A stretch of DNA of 23,774 bases, from assembly GCF_050864855.1 (NCBI RefSeq), contig NZ_JBOZWW010000057.1:1-23774 (forward strand), in the 5' to 3' direction. This DNA is from Cardinium hertigii_C. Lineage in GTDB: Bacteria > Bacteroidota > Bacteroidia > Cytophagales > Amoebophilaceae. The number at the start of each line of letters is the position of its first letter. Position 1 is the first letter of the stretch. The notes beneath the pieces were generated by a model. The model was given only the letters and a program-made list of their open reading frames with translations, was not told the origin of the DNA and did no database searches. A program made the position numbers and the translations under genes. Positions 8,806 through 16,635 of this stretch are shown in pieces.

Positions 8806-10551
8806 TTAAGACCCATCATTACTGATGATACACTTACCTCTACTTAGAGGCTTATTGGAGTCTATATGATGGTTGGCACTATGCTTAAATACGTGAGAAT
8901 AGGTGCAATGAACGCAATTCCTATTAGGCTTGACAGGAGTACTAGGACGAGTAGAAGCAGAAGGAGGAGAAGGAGGAGGAGTGTCAGGCAAATGAATAGA
9001 GCAAGCAGAAACAGACCTGTTACTGAACTTCTTAATGTTACAAACACATTTTTCATTTTTCTCTATGTAATATAGAAATTTATTTATATGTTTTGTATCA
9101 TCTTCATTGAAATAGTTATTCGCTTGCATTAATCTTTGGAATAAAGCTACTAGACTATGGGAAGTTGAATTACTTAATAATTTTATTAGGTCTAGATATG
9201 TATTTTTGTTAAAGTTTACTGTAGAATAAGCTATGAGGTTAGATGCTGAATCAATATCATTGTTTTCAAGAAATAGGTCCAACATAGTCACTTTGCTTTT
9301 AAGTTCGTCCGAATCGAATTGCATATTTATATTAATTTTATTCCGGTATAGTAATCTTCGGAATATAGTCCAGTCAACTTTTAGATTATACTCTTGATTG
9401 TTTTGTTGATCTTGCAATATATTATTCGATAAATTGCATAAGATATTCTGATTAATAGTTTTTTCTGACCAAAGACTATTATTCATCAGTTCATAAGCAA
9501 CGATTAAACAGTTACATTTCAGTGCTACGCAAAAAAGTTTGGATAACTGTTTTTGTGATGCTACGTTAGATGCCATATCTTTTGCTGATAGGTTCAGCTT
9601 TAGCATAGAATCTATTACCTCTTTATATTCATTACTTATACTTTCTATACCTTCATCTATTGTATCTACTTTTTTCTTTATTACCTCTTCTATTGCACTC
9701 GTTTTCTCGATAGATTCATCATAAGCGGTATTTATAGCGGTATCTATAATAGATGCCCGTAATGTTTCTATTTTAGTTGTTATTTTTGCGATTAGAGCAG
9801 ATGTAGATTTGTATCTATAATTGATTTCTTTTTTATATTTTGATTTTGATTTTGATTTTGAATCACCACATGCATTTTTTTCTTCTATTAGACGTATGAT
9901 GTTTATTTTTGAAGTTATTTTTTTTAGATCTTCAGAGCATGCCTCTTTTACTTTTTTTGATATCCTTTCTTTGTACATAGATATGTTCTCTGATAGAGTA
10001 TGAAATTCTTCTGATTGATTTTTTATATCATTTTTCACTTCTTTTATTTTCTGATATAATAGTGATACATTTTCTTTTAGTTTTTTTATTAAGCTTAAAT
10101 TTTCTAGGCTTGGTATTAGCTTTTTAACAAAAACTTCGCTTTTCAAGTTATTCAGAAACTCGTATAGCTGAATATAATCTGTATAGCTATCTAGCATAGA
10201 TTCCGAATTGTTAAGTTTGTTGATAAAACCTTGAAAATATTTAGGATATTTTTTAGTATGATGAAGATAAGTTTCAATATGACGATCCAAAACTTTTTTT
10301 GTTTCCTCCTCTATACGAGATAGAACCTCATCAGCATACCTAGACCCATAATTAGAGGTAGAATTAAGATTATAGGGATGGACCTTAGTAGGCTTAGAAT
10401 TATGACGCGGAACCCGAACCTTCATACCATGCTTAATACTACTACAACCACCCATAGCAAAAAAGAAACCTATATAAATTTTTAAGACCAGATTAAAATA
10501 TTTGGTATAGACCTTACTTGATATATGATTATTAAGTATATTATAAAGCAT
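8806..10551 (-). CDS. Large lipoprotein with coiled coils and Pro-rich tail, unknown function
   Basis: 581 residues, not a recognised family. A hydrophobic segment (20-35) ends in a lipobox-like A-M-G-G-C with Cys36, so export and lipidation are likely. Residues about 75-330 are Lys/Glu-rich helices with coiled-coil character, broken by a Ser-Lys run (231-238) from a hexanucleotide repeat. Residues about 335-460 show weakly ankyrin-like helix pairs, e.g. MLDLFLENNDIDSASNLI. At 523-541 a Pro/Ser/Thr-rich stretch (TPPPSPPSASTRPSTPVKP) precedes a Cys/His-rich end (CVHC, HSANHH). Overall this resembles host-facing surface or secreted proteins of symbiotic Bacteroidota; that is inference. The gene stands alone between a broken symporter and a gene-poor stretch. 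Codon use is notably AT-rich. The start is uncertain because 15 residues precede the hydrophobic core. Confidence 0.75.
   Translation of the reverse strand: MLYNILNNHISSKVYTKYFNLVLKIYIGFFFAMGGCSSIKHGMKVRVPRHNSKPTKVHPYNLNSTSNYGSRYADEVLSRIEEETKKVLDRHIETYLHHTKKYPKYFQGFINKLNNSESMLDSYTDYIQLYEFLNNLKSEVFVKKLIPSLENLSLIKKLKENVSLLYQKIKEVKNDIKNQSEEFHTLSENISMYKERISKKVKEACSEDLKKITSKINIIRLIEEKNACGDSKSKSKSKYKKEINYRYKSTSALIAKITTKIETLRASIIDTAINTAYDESIEKTSAIEEVIKKKVDTIDEGIESISNEYKEVIDSMLKLNLSAKDMASNVASQKQLSKLFCVALKCNCLIVAYELMNNSLWSEKTINQNILCNLSNNILQDQQNNQEYNLKVDWTIFRRLLYRNKININMQFDSDELKSKVTMLDLFLENNDIDSASNLIAYSTVNFNKNTYLDLIKLLSNSTSHSLVALFQRLMQANNYFNEDDTKHINKFLYYIEKNEKCVCNIKKFSNRSVSACSIHLPDTPPPSPPSASTRPSTPVKPNRNCVHCTYSHVFKHSANHHIDSNKPLSRGKCIISNDGS
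9838..9861 (+). repeat. In-frame hexanucleotide tandem repeat (TTTTGA x4)
   Basis: Four perfect TTTTGA units lie inside the lipoprotein gene and encode the alternating Ser-Lys run at residues 231-238. Gain or loss of units would change length without shifting frame. Confidence 0.9.
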
Positions 10552-11160
10552 TGAAGATTTTATTTATTGGTATAGTGGCAGTAAACTTTACAGCTATCTT
10601 TTTCAAAAAAGTATAGTATTATAGGTTATAGGTGTAATATATAAAAAATCCATTAAACTTCCCTGAAATATTCATCTGCCCTGGGTATAAGACTGAACAA
10701 TACACTATCTACTTTTGAGCAATGCACTATATGCATGGCTGCATCATAACCTACATTTGAGAGAATTTAAAAAATATATTGAAAATAAGATATATATTTA
10801 GAAAGCACTCCATTTCAGTTCTAATAAGCATAAATGGGAACAAACCATCTAATCTATCTATTGCAGATCCTACTATTTAAAAGCTTTATTTTGAATACAT
10901 TGGCATAGTTTTTGTTAGATAATCAACAGCTATAATGGTTCCAACTATATAGCAAAAATGGGTATAGGTGTATGGGTTTTGGTTCGTGTATATGGCATCC
11001 CATAGGGGAAAACTTAGGCCGTCACGCAATAAAGCGATAACCAATATGGTTGCATAAAAGCCTAAATCCTTACATACCTATTGCAAATGGTTGGCTAGAT
11101 ATCAATGTGACACCATACAGGATAGATACATTTAACATTTAACTTAAATTAACAGCAATC
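10552..11160. other. Gene-poor stretch between lipoprotein and htpG
   Basis: About 600 AT-rich bases with no start-to-stop gene. The only coding-like signal is an open stretch on minus (10886-11077, described separately). Just before htpG, TACATTTA at 11127-11134 resembles the Bacteroidota -7 element TAnnTTTG at seven of eight positions, but no matching TTTG lies at the right distance, so I do not call a promoter. I saw no tRNA. Confidence 0.5.
10886..11077 (-). pseudogene. Coding relic of unknown origin
   Basis: An open stretch of 63 codons without a usable start, bounded by TAG upstream and TAA downstream. The translation is hydrophobic in parts (ILVIALLRDGLSFPLWDAIY, then YIVGTIIAVDYLTKT). 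It looks like a piece of a real protein rather than random AT-rich sequence. A decayed transposase of IS4 type or a membrane-protein fragment are both possible. I cannot name it. Confidence 0.3.
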
Positions 11161-12972
11161 ATGAACGAAAAAGGAACTATATCGGTACATACTGAACATA
11201 TCTTTCCCATTATTAAAAAATTTCTTTATTCCGATCAAGACATCTTTTTGAGGGAATTGGTAGCCAATGGGGTAGATGCGGTACAAAAACTTAAAAAGCT
11301 AGGCGCTATGGGCCTTTATGAGGGTGCTACCGATAGGCTACAAGTAGAAGTACTGCTTGATGCATCGGCCAAAACACTGACCATTAAAGACCATGGATTA
11401 GGTATGACAGCTGATGAAATAAAAGAATATATCAACCAAATTGCTTTCTCGGGTGCTACTGCATTTGTAGAAAAATACAAAGATAAAGTAGCAGAACATC
11501 AATTGATTGGTTTTTTTGGATTGGGTTTTTACTCCGCTTTTATGGTAGCTAAAAAAGTTGAAATTATTACAAAATCTTATCAAGTAGGCGCCCAAGCAAC
11601 CCATTGGAGCTGTGATGGTAGCACGAATTTTGAAATATATGCTACTGAAAAAAGTGAAGTAGGTACAGAAGTAGTTTTGCACCTTGCAGAAGATGCGGAA
11701 GAATTTTTGAAGCCAGAGCGTATTCAAGCTATTTTAGATAAACATTGTCGCTTTTTACCAATAGAAATCGTATTTGATGAAAAGGTGATCAATGATCCGA
11801 TGCCACTATGGATCAAGCGGCCAGCAGATTTACAATCTGAAGACTATCTTAAGTTTTATAAAGAACTTTATCCTTTTGCAGAAGATCCACTTTTTTGGAT
11901 CCATTTAAGCATTGACTATCCATTTACTTTAACAGGTATACTCTACTTCCCTAAAGCAGCCAACTACTTTGAGCAAAAAGAAACCATTCAACTTTATGCA
12001 AGACAGGTGTTTATTACCAATGATGTAAAAGAAGTTATTCCTGACTTTTTACGGTTGTTACATGGTATTATTGATTCACCAGATATACCGCTAAATGTAT
12101 CTAGAAGCGCACTACAAGCAGATGGTAATGTAAAAAAAATTAACACATACATTGCTAAAAAGGTAGCCGAAAAGCTAGAAGCGCTTTTTCAACAAGATCG
12201 TAAAGCATATGAAGAAAAGTGGAATGATATCTCTCTTTTTATCAAGTATGGTATGATAACCGATCCTAAATTTGATGAAAGGATACGAGAAATAGTCCTG
12301 TTGCAAAGCACAACTGGCCATTACTATACCATAGCTGAATACAAAGATGCCATGGCTAAAAATCAAACTGATAAAAATGAAAATTTGGTTTTGCTCTATA
12401 CAACAGACGCTAAAAAACATGCTGTCTATCTACAATCGGCACAACAAAAGGGATATGATGTATTGGTCCTCAATAGCCCCATTGACACCAACTTTATCAA
12501 TTTTATGGAATATAAACTTGATAAAGTCAAACTAAAAGCGATTGACACCGATACCATCGGCAACCTTATTGAAAAAGAAGCGGTCACCGAACATACCCTT
12601 ACCAAAGAAGAAAGTGAAACGTTACAATCTATTTATGAAAAAACAATTGGTGCGGAACAAACTACTTGGAAGGTCGCCTCTATGCTACCAGAGGAGTTGC
12701 CTGTGGCTTTTATTACCTCAGAACATTTGAAACGTATGACACAATTTTCACAAGGCAATGAAGCGAAACAAAAGCATTTCCGATCCATGCATGTAGCCAT
12801 TAACGGGAACCATCCTTTGTCCAAAAAAATCTTGGCTACTAATGATGAAACTGTTCAAAAAGCACTGGTAGAACAGAGCTATCAATTGGCCCTACTAGCA
12901 CAAGGGTTGCTAGAAGGAGAATGGCTAGCTGGATTTATAAAGAATTACACCAATAAATTGCTAGAAGGATAG
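11161..12972 (+). CDS. htpG: Molecular chaperone HtpG (Hsp90)
   Basis: 603 residues, on the short side for HtpG. It is an ATP-driven cytosolic chaperone that works as a dimer. The GHKL ATPase domain opens with FLYSDQDIFLRELVANGVDA (21-40), with E32 as the likely catalytic glutamate and N36 as the Mg/ATP asparagine. D77 in DHGLGM (77-82) contacts adenine, and the lid/glycine loop is IGFFGLGFYSAFMVA (116-130). The middle domain has FLRLLHGIIDSPDIPLNVSR, including the conserved Asn-x-Ser-Arg that contacts ATP phosphate. The C-terminal dimerisation region is present and the ORF is intact. Departures from the common sequence are DHGLGM for DNGIGM and ANGVDA for SNASDA. A 12-bp hairpin follows the stop by about 40 bases. 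Confidence 0.97.
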   Translation: MNEKGTISVHTEHIFPIIKKFLYSDQDIFLRELVANGVDAVQKLKKLGAMGLYEGATDRLQVEVLLDASAKTLTIKDHGLGMTADEIKEYINQIAFSGATAFVEKYKDKVAEHQLIGFFGLGFYSAFMVAKKVEIITKSYQVGAQATHWSCDGSTNFEIYATEKSEVGTEVVLHLAEDAEEFLKPERIQAILDKHCRFLPIEIVFDEKVINDPMPLWIKRPADLQSEDYLKFYKELYPFAEDPLFWIHLSIDYPFTLTGILYFPKAANYFEQKETIQLYARQVFITNDVKEVIPDFLRLLHGIIDSPDIPLNVSRSALQADGNVKKINTYIAKKVAEKLEALFQQDRKAYEEKWNDISLFIKYGMITDPKFDERIREIVLLQSTTGHYYTIAEYKDAMAKNQTDKNENLVLLYTTDAKKHAVYLQSAQQKGYDVLVLNSPIDTNFINFMEYKLDKVKLKAIDTDTIGNLIEKEAVTEHTLTKEESETLQSIYEKTIGAEQTTWKVASMLPEELPVAFITSEHLKRMTQFSQGNEAKQKHFRSMHVAINGNHPLSKKILATNDETVQKALVEQSYQLALLAQGLLEGEWLAGFIKNYTNKLLEG

Positions 12973-13011
12973 CTAGCCAGTAGATCGGTTGACCCTTTTA
13001 AGGGAAAATAT

Positions 13012-13042
13012 ATAGACCTCTTCTTGGAATGAAGAGGTCTAT
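13012..13042 (+). terminator. Perfect 12-bp hairpin after htpG
   Basis: ATAGACCTCTTC (13012-13023) and GAAGAGGTCTAT (13031-13042) pair perfectly around a 7-base loop, 39 bases after the htpG stop. No T run follows, so it may end or protect the htpG transcript without being a canonical intrinsic terminator. Confidence 0.55.
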
Positions 13043-13169
13043 GATTTGTGCACTTATGGCTTATGGGACTGAGATCTATTGGAACCACAAAAGGGCTCAT
13101 ACAAGCCGTTTTTTCCTTAACCAGCCAAAAAATTACAACAAGATTCACTTATTTTTCTTTCGATTTTTT

Positions 13170-13198
13170 TTTGATTGCAATAAAAAGTATTAAATTTA
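13170..13198 (+). promoter_or_regulatory. Bacteroidota-type promoter for the SRP RNA
   Basis: TTTG at 13170-13173 and TAAATTTA at 13191-13198 (TAnnTTTG at seven of eight positions) are 17 bases apart. This is close to the published Bacteroides layout of a -33 TTTG and a -7 TAnnTTTG. Transcription would start about six bases downstream, which is where the first helix of the RNA begins (13205). Confidence 0.6.
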
Positions 13199-13203
13199 CA
13201 ACG

Positions 13204-13298
13204 GCAGGCCGGTACGGCTAGCTCCTACTCAATCCCCCAGGCCTGGAAAGGAACAAGGGTAAAGTGGTTGTAGCAGCGCGATACTTGGCCTGTCTTTT
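13204..13298 (+). ncRNA. ffs: Signal recognition particle RNA (4.5S type)
   Basis: About 95 bases forming one long rod. CAGGCC (13205-13210) pairs with GGCCTG (13287-13292), and GGTA pairs with TACT next to it. CTAC and CAA in the left arm pair with GTAG and TTG in the right arm. The apex is CCT-GGAA-AGG, a GGAA tetraloop on a three-pair stem. Below it is the characteristic asymmetric internal loop (CAGG opposite AACAA), closed by CCC/GGG. That apex is the Ffh-binding helix 8 of bacterial SRP RNA (compare CAGGTCCGGAAGGAAGCAG in E. coli). A short T run (13295-13299) follows the closing helix, and a promoter sits just upstream. It works with Ffh and FtsY to target membrane proteins. The exact ends are estimated. 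Confidence 0.88.
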
Positions 13299-13357
13299 TA
13301 TCCAATTGTCCCACCCATGGAGTGCCAGTTTTATCAACTTTTATTCGCCGTAATGCA

Positions 13358-13825
13358 TTATACTTTATAGGGGTCATATCCCTCTAAGAGGACCCCGAAT
13401 GTATCTAAAAATTTTAATCCCTCTTCATCATCCAAATTTTTATAGGGTGCGCAAGTAGCTTTATATATTACTTTTTTAATACCTACACTAAATATCATAC
13501 GGGCACAAGAGAGACAAGGCGAAAGGGTCGTATAAAGGACACCATCCCGTACATTGATATGATGGATTAATGCATAAAGAATAGCATTTTGTTCTGCATG
13601 AATGGCCAAAGAACAACTCCCTTTTATATTCCTGGCACAACCTGTTTTAGGCCATATTTCATCGCAATTATAGGTACCTTCTGGAGGACCATTGTACCCT
13701 GTGGAAATAATTCGGGTCTCTTTTGTCAATACAACGCCCACCTTTTTTTTAACACAATGCGAACGTTCCGCTAAGTGAATCGCAAGCGACATAAAAATAT
13801 GATCGAATGTAGGTCTTTGCGTCAT
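13358..13825 (-). CDS. Deoxycytidylate (dCMP) deaminase family protein
   Basis: 155 residues, normal for zinc-dependent dCMP deaminases (ComEB type), which convert dCMP to dUMP for dTMP synthesis. The zinc and catalytic signature is intact: H76-A-E78, with E78 as the proton shuttle, and P-C104-L-S-C107-A-R-M. The N-terminal TGYNGPPEGTYNC region and the additional Cys/His residues before HAE (C54, C63, C71) are typical of the dCMP subgroup, as against cytidine or tRNA-adenosine deaminases. It is transcribed toward the SRP RNA gene and ends about 60 bases from it. No operon partner is visible. A riboflavin- or guanine-deaminase role is unlikely given the motif spacing. Confidence 0.92.
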   Translation of the reverse strand: MTQRPTFDHIFMSLAIHLAERSHCVKKKVGVVLTKETRIISTGYNGPPEGTYNCDEIWPKTGCARNIKGSCSLAIHAEQNAILYALIHHINVRDGVLYTTLSPCLSCARMIFSVGIKKVIYKATCAPYKNLDDEEGLKFLDTFGVLLEGYDPYKV

Positions 13826-14298
13826 TAATTTGTAATATACCTAAATGGGTGATAAACTGGGTACAAAATAGTATTACACAGCTTTTGCTTATTTCTACTA
13901 TCTAGCGCTCAACATTTCTATCAAATTAAAAAGTAGCCAACCATAAATCTATCAAAATTAATAGAAATATAGCATACTACAGATGCGTTTTTTATAGAAC
14001 GAGATCGTTGTAAATAGATGGATCGTATGATCTTCAATTTGTAATTTTTAACATTATGGGACCAACTATTCGACTATTTAATTGGATGGTCATCATACGA
14101 TTATTCAAAAAATCAATAATAGGAACAGACAAACTAAAATTCTTATATACATACAAGCGGTTTTTATATCCTACATATTTAATAATCTATTGCAACAACC
14201 TTATGATTATTTTAAATATTTATTTATTACCCCTTCGGGGGTTGTAATTATTAACTTAATTTCTTAAACTAATAAATGTTAATTAAAACAACTATTAT
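13826..14298. other. Intergenic region between divergent dCMP deaminase and GH25 genes
   Basis: AT-rich sequence with two overlapping short open frames (14056-14247, 14082-14267) that look like chance. GAGATCGTTGTAAATAG at 14001-14017 weakly resembles the IS5-type terminal repeat seen at 211-226 and 17551, but nothing else of an element is recognisable. A UUCG hairpin lies at 14230-14241. Confidence 0.5.
14230..14241 (+). other. Short CCCC-UUCG-GGGG hairpin in the GH25 leader
   Basis: CCCC (14230-14233), loop TTCG, GGGG (14238-14241): a very stable UUCG tetraloop stem in an otherwise AT-rich leader, about 57 bases before the GH25 start. No T tract directly follows. It could be a transcript boundary or an mRNA-stabilising 5' structure. 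Confidence 0.4.
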
Positions 14299-15033
14299 AT
14301 GTATTACTATCGTTCTACTGTTTGGGCTAGCCTATTTTTAACTTTAACCGGATGCCAGTATCATCCAAAGAATAATATGATATCTCGACAAAAAATAACA
14401 ATAGGATACCAGGAAGGAATAGATATATCTCATCATCAAGAAGATATTGACTGGAACCAACTAACCCCTAGTAATAGTAATAAAGCTTTCATTATTGCTA
14501 AAGCAACAGAAGGTAAAACCTATCAAGATCCTAAGTTTATACAAAACTATAAGAATATATGTACTGCAGGCTTTCAACCTGGTGCCTATCACTTCCTAAG
14601 GTTTGGCTCAAGTTCGGCTAAAGATCAAATGAGTAATTTTATATCTCAAATACAAGCCGCACAGCAATTAACGGAACAGATTAAATGGTGCAATAATAAC
14701 CCAATTATAGCGCTAGATGTAGAAGAAAGAAATGGATCAGATTATAGCTTAGTGAGTAGTGTAGTAGAAGAAAGTGTTGGATATCTCAAGGAGATAAACA
14801 TAACGCCTTTCATATACACCAGACAAAATTTTTGGGATCAACATGTACAAACGACCCCTGATATAGTTAAAAGATGTCCGCTATGGATTGCTAGATACAG
14901 AAGCACTCCACCATCATCTAATGAGTTACCAAATGGTTGGCAAGAATGGACAATATGGCAATATTCTAGTGAAGGTTCCGTTCCAGGTGTTCAAGGTAAG
15001 GTAGATCTAAACAAGATGCAATGTAACATTTGA
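14299..15033 (+). CDS. GH25 lysozyme-like lipoprotein
   Basis: 244 residues. A short lipoprotein signal ends in L-T-G-C with Cys19, so the enzyme is predicted on the periplasmic or outer-membrane side. The rest is one glycoside hydrolase family 25 (N-acetylmuramidase) barrel. GIDISHHQEDIDW (40-52) supplies the first conserved Asp (D42). Further on are AKATEG (67-72), GAYHFLRF (95-102), IALDVE with D140 and E142 (the catalytic acid pair), PLWIARY, and a C-terminal WTIWQYSSEG...VDLN strand pattern. All catalytic positions are present. Possible roles are remodelling of the cell's own peptidoglycan, attack on other bacteria in the host, or lysis linked to mobile elements. The gene faces murB (minus) downstream, and the leader is AT-rich. 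Confidence 0.93.
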   Translation: MYYYRSTVWASLFLTLTGCQYHPKNNMISRQKITIGYQEGIDISHHQEDIDWNQLTPSNSNKAFIIAKATEGKTYQDPKFIQNYKNICTAGFQPGAYHFLRFGSSSAKDQMSNFISQIQAAQQLTEQIKWCNNNPIIALDVEERNGSDYSLVSSVVEESVGYLKEINITPFIYTRQNFWDQHVQTTPDIVKRCPLWIARYRSTPPSSNELPNGWQEWTIWQYSSEGSVPGVQGKVDLNKMQCNI

Positions 15034-15087
15034 GCCATTTGTCTATAAGGAGCTTATGGTAGGGTGGTCTAGCGTTTGCTTTTTTCT

Positions 15088-15127
15088 AAAGATTGTGTTC
15101 ATAAACAGGTTTAATTTTGTTATTGGT
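15088..15127 (-). repeat. 40-base repeat, copy 1 (inverted relative to copy at 16576)
   Basis: On minus this reads ACCAATAACAAAATTA, ten unrelated bases, then TGAACACAATCTTT. Both conserved blocks (16 and 14 bases) match the copy at 16576-16615 exactly, in opposite orientation. The two copies bracket murB. Confidence 0.75.
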
Positions 15128-15174
15128 CTACATAAAATACTTGTTATGGAGGTATAGAGATCTGACAAAGATAA

Positions 15175-15193
15175 TGGGGGGAGATATCCCCCA
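15175..15193 (+). other. Hairpin between GH25 and murB
   Basis: TGGGGG (15175-15180) pairs with CCCCCA (15188-15193) around a 7-base loop. It lies between two convergent genes, and could act as a terminator in either direction although no T run adjoins it. Confidence 0.35.
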
Positions 15194-15289
15194 GACCCAC
15201 AAAAATTGATCACCCTCTCTAGGCTACAAAAATGGGTTATTGCGTTTTTTTTCTTCATACCTAAAAAAGGTAAGCAAAAGAAAAAGAGC

Positions 15290-16348
15290 TTATTGCACTA
15301 CACCACCTATAATATTAACTTCTGGTATTAGGGTGGTATTAAATTGAATGTTTACTTTTTGTTTGATTTGATGGGCTAGGCTTATAATATCTTTACCCGT
15401 AGCCCCCCCATAGTTTACCAGTACAAGCGCATGTGCGCGGTGGACCCCTACCTTTCCTTTACGTAATCCCTTAAAGCCTGCTGCTTCTATAAGCCACGCT
15501 GCTGAAATTTTTATCTGTTCTTTATCTTCCGTTTTGAAGGCAATTATTGAAGGATATTGCTCCTTAAGCCATTGATAATGTGCTATAGATACCAACGGAT
15601 TTTGAAAAAAGCTACCTGAGTTACCCAAAATAGTAGGATCTGGTAGTTTCTGTTTTCGAATGGCAATAATTGCATCACTTATTGCTTTAAATGACAACTG
15701 CTTAATCTTCATTTTTTCCAACATGGCTTGGATGGTTTCATATTCTATAGAAAAAACTTTTTCTTTATGTAAAGCCAACGTGACATGTGTAATGACATAC
15801 TGATTTTTCCATTTTGTTTTGAAAAAACTTGTTCTATAGCCAAAGCCACATGCTGAAGATTTAAACACTATTTTTTGACCGGTGGATAATGCAATAGCTT
15901 CAACCGTATCCAATACATCTTTAAGTTCTATACCATATGCACCTATATTTTGTATCGGAGCGCCACCAACTGTACCTGGAATCAACGATAGGTTTTCTAT
16001 ACCCCCATATCCTTTGTTGATACAAAATACAACAAGCGTATGCCACGGTACGCCTGCAGCTGCCTTAATCAGAACTTTATGGTGGGTTTCTTCTATGATT
16101 TCAATACCTGATAGTTGAACATGCAGTATATAACCAGGGAAGTTTTTGACAAATAATGTATTGCTACCACCACCCAGTATATATAAAGGTCTTTTTCTTA
16201 TATCTACGGCAGTATACAAATCTTCTATATCTTTTAAGCTAGTAAGCCGAATGTAATGGGCTGCATAGGCTGGAACCTTAAAACTATTTAAAGATTGTAA
16301 AGGATAATCATTAAGGCAATACATCATGCAATGGTGTGGTTTTTTCAC
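15290..16348 (-). CDS. murB: UDP-N-acetylenolpyruvoylglucosamine reductase
   Basis: 352 residues, the length of type I (E. coli-like) MurB. It reduces UDP-GlcNAc-enolpyruvate to UDP-MurNAc with NADPH and FAD, committing sugar to peptidoglycan. FAD-binding landmarks are ILGGGSN (57-63) and IENLSLIPGTVGGAPIQNIG (117-136). Catalytic residues are R172 in FGYRTSFFK, the proton donor S246 in GNSGSFFQNP, and E343 in the C-terminal PEVNIIG. AAWLIEAAGFKG (283-294) is also typical. Nothing is missing. Initiation at M1 (16348) or at M8/M9 would both keep the fold. An intact murB implies the organism still makes peptidoglycan precursors, which makes the neighbouring GH25 enzyme more meaningful. Confidence 0.97.
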   Translation of the reverse strand: MKKPHHCMMYCLNDYPLQSLNSFKVPAYAAHYIRLTSLKDIEDLYTAVDIRKRPLYILGGGSNTLFVKNFPGYILHVQLSGIEIIEETHHKVLIKAAAGVPWHTLVVFCINKGYGGIENLSLIPGTVGGAPIQNIGAYGIELKDVLDTVEAIALSTGQKIVFKSSACGFGYRTSFFKTKWKNQYVITHVTLALHKEKVFSIEYETIQAMLEKMKIKQLSFKAISDAIIAIRKQKLPDPTILGNSGSFFQNPLVSIAHYQWLKEQYPSIIAFKTEDKEQIKISAAWLIEAAGFKGLRKGKVGVHRAHALVLVNYGGATGKDIISLAHQIKQKVNIQFNTTLIPEVNIIGGVVQ

Positions 16349-16633
16349 GTCTATAATTGATCTGCTACCTCAACAAAAGTAAGACATTTTCCTTTTCCAC
16401 GTTAGATAAGGGCTAGACCGTGGTAAAATAGGCGCTTTGCTAAGTTATATAGCGTCCAACATTGATCGTATATAGCCCTCTTTTGTGTTATAATTTAACT
16501 ATTATGCAACTGATTGGTTTAGGGAAATTCACCATACTTGTTTTTTAGCACTGCTTAAAAGAAAAAGAACATTTCACCAATAACAAAATTACCCCCGCTA
16601 GTGAACACAATCTTTTAAAATAGGGCAATTCCT
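16349..16633. other. Intergenic stretch upstream of murB
   Basis: 285 AT-rich bases between murB and the IS5 element. Apart from the 40-base repeat at 16576-16615, no gene, tRNA or convincing promoter was seen. Confidence 0.5.
16576..16615 (+). repeat. 40-base repeat, copy 2 (inverted relative to copy at 15088)
   Basis: ACCAATAACAAAATTA, ten divergent bases, TGAACACAATCTTT. In one frame both copies would read T-N-N-K-I-x-P-x-x-E-H-N-L near a stop codon. They may therefore be 3' ends of decayed paralogous genes rather than a structural repeat. Confidence 0.75.
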
Positions 16634-16635
16634 TA

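Noticed and set aside
8862..9056. 64-codon minus ORF with a long Leu run, like a membrane segment
   Set aside because: It is a frame-shifted reading of the Pro-rich tail of the 581-residue lipoprotein; the Leu run is the CTC/CTT reading of the repeat.
14001..14017. Possible further copy of the IS5-type terminal repeat (GAGATCGTTGTAAATAG)
   Set aside because: Only an approximate match needing a gap, and the downstream sequence does not resemble the other copy.
14056..14267. Two overlapping 61-63 codon ORFs before the GH25 gene
   Set aside because: Overlapping frames with AT-driven composition, no motif and no start context; more likely chance.
15043..15258. 71-codon minus ORF between GH25 and murB
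   Set aside because: No family resemblance, and it crosses a strong hairpin; its only notable part is the 40-base repeat reported separately.
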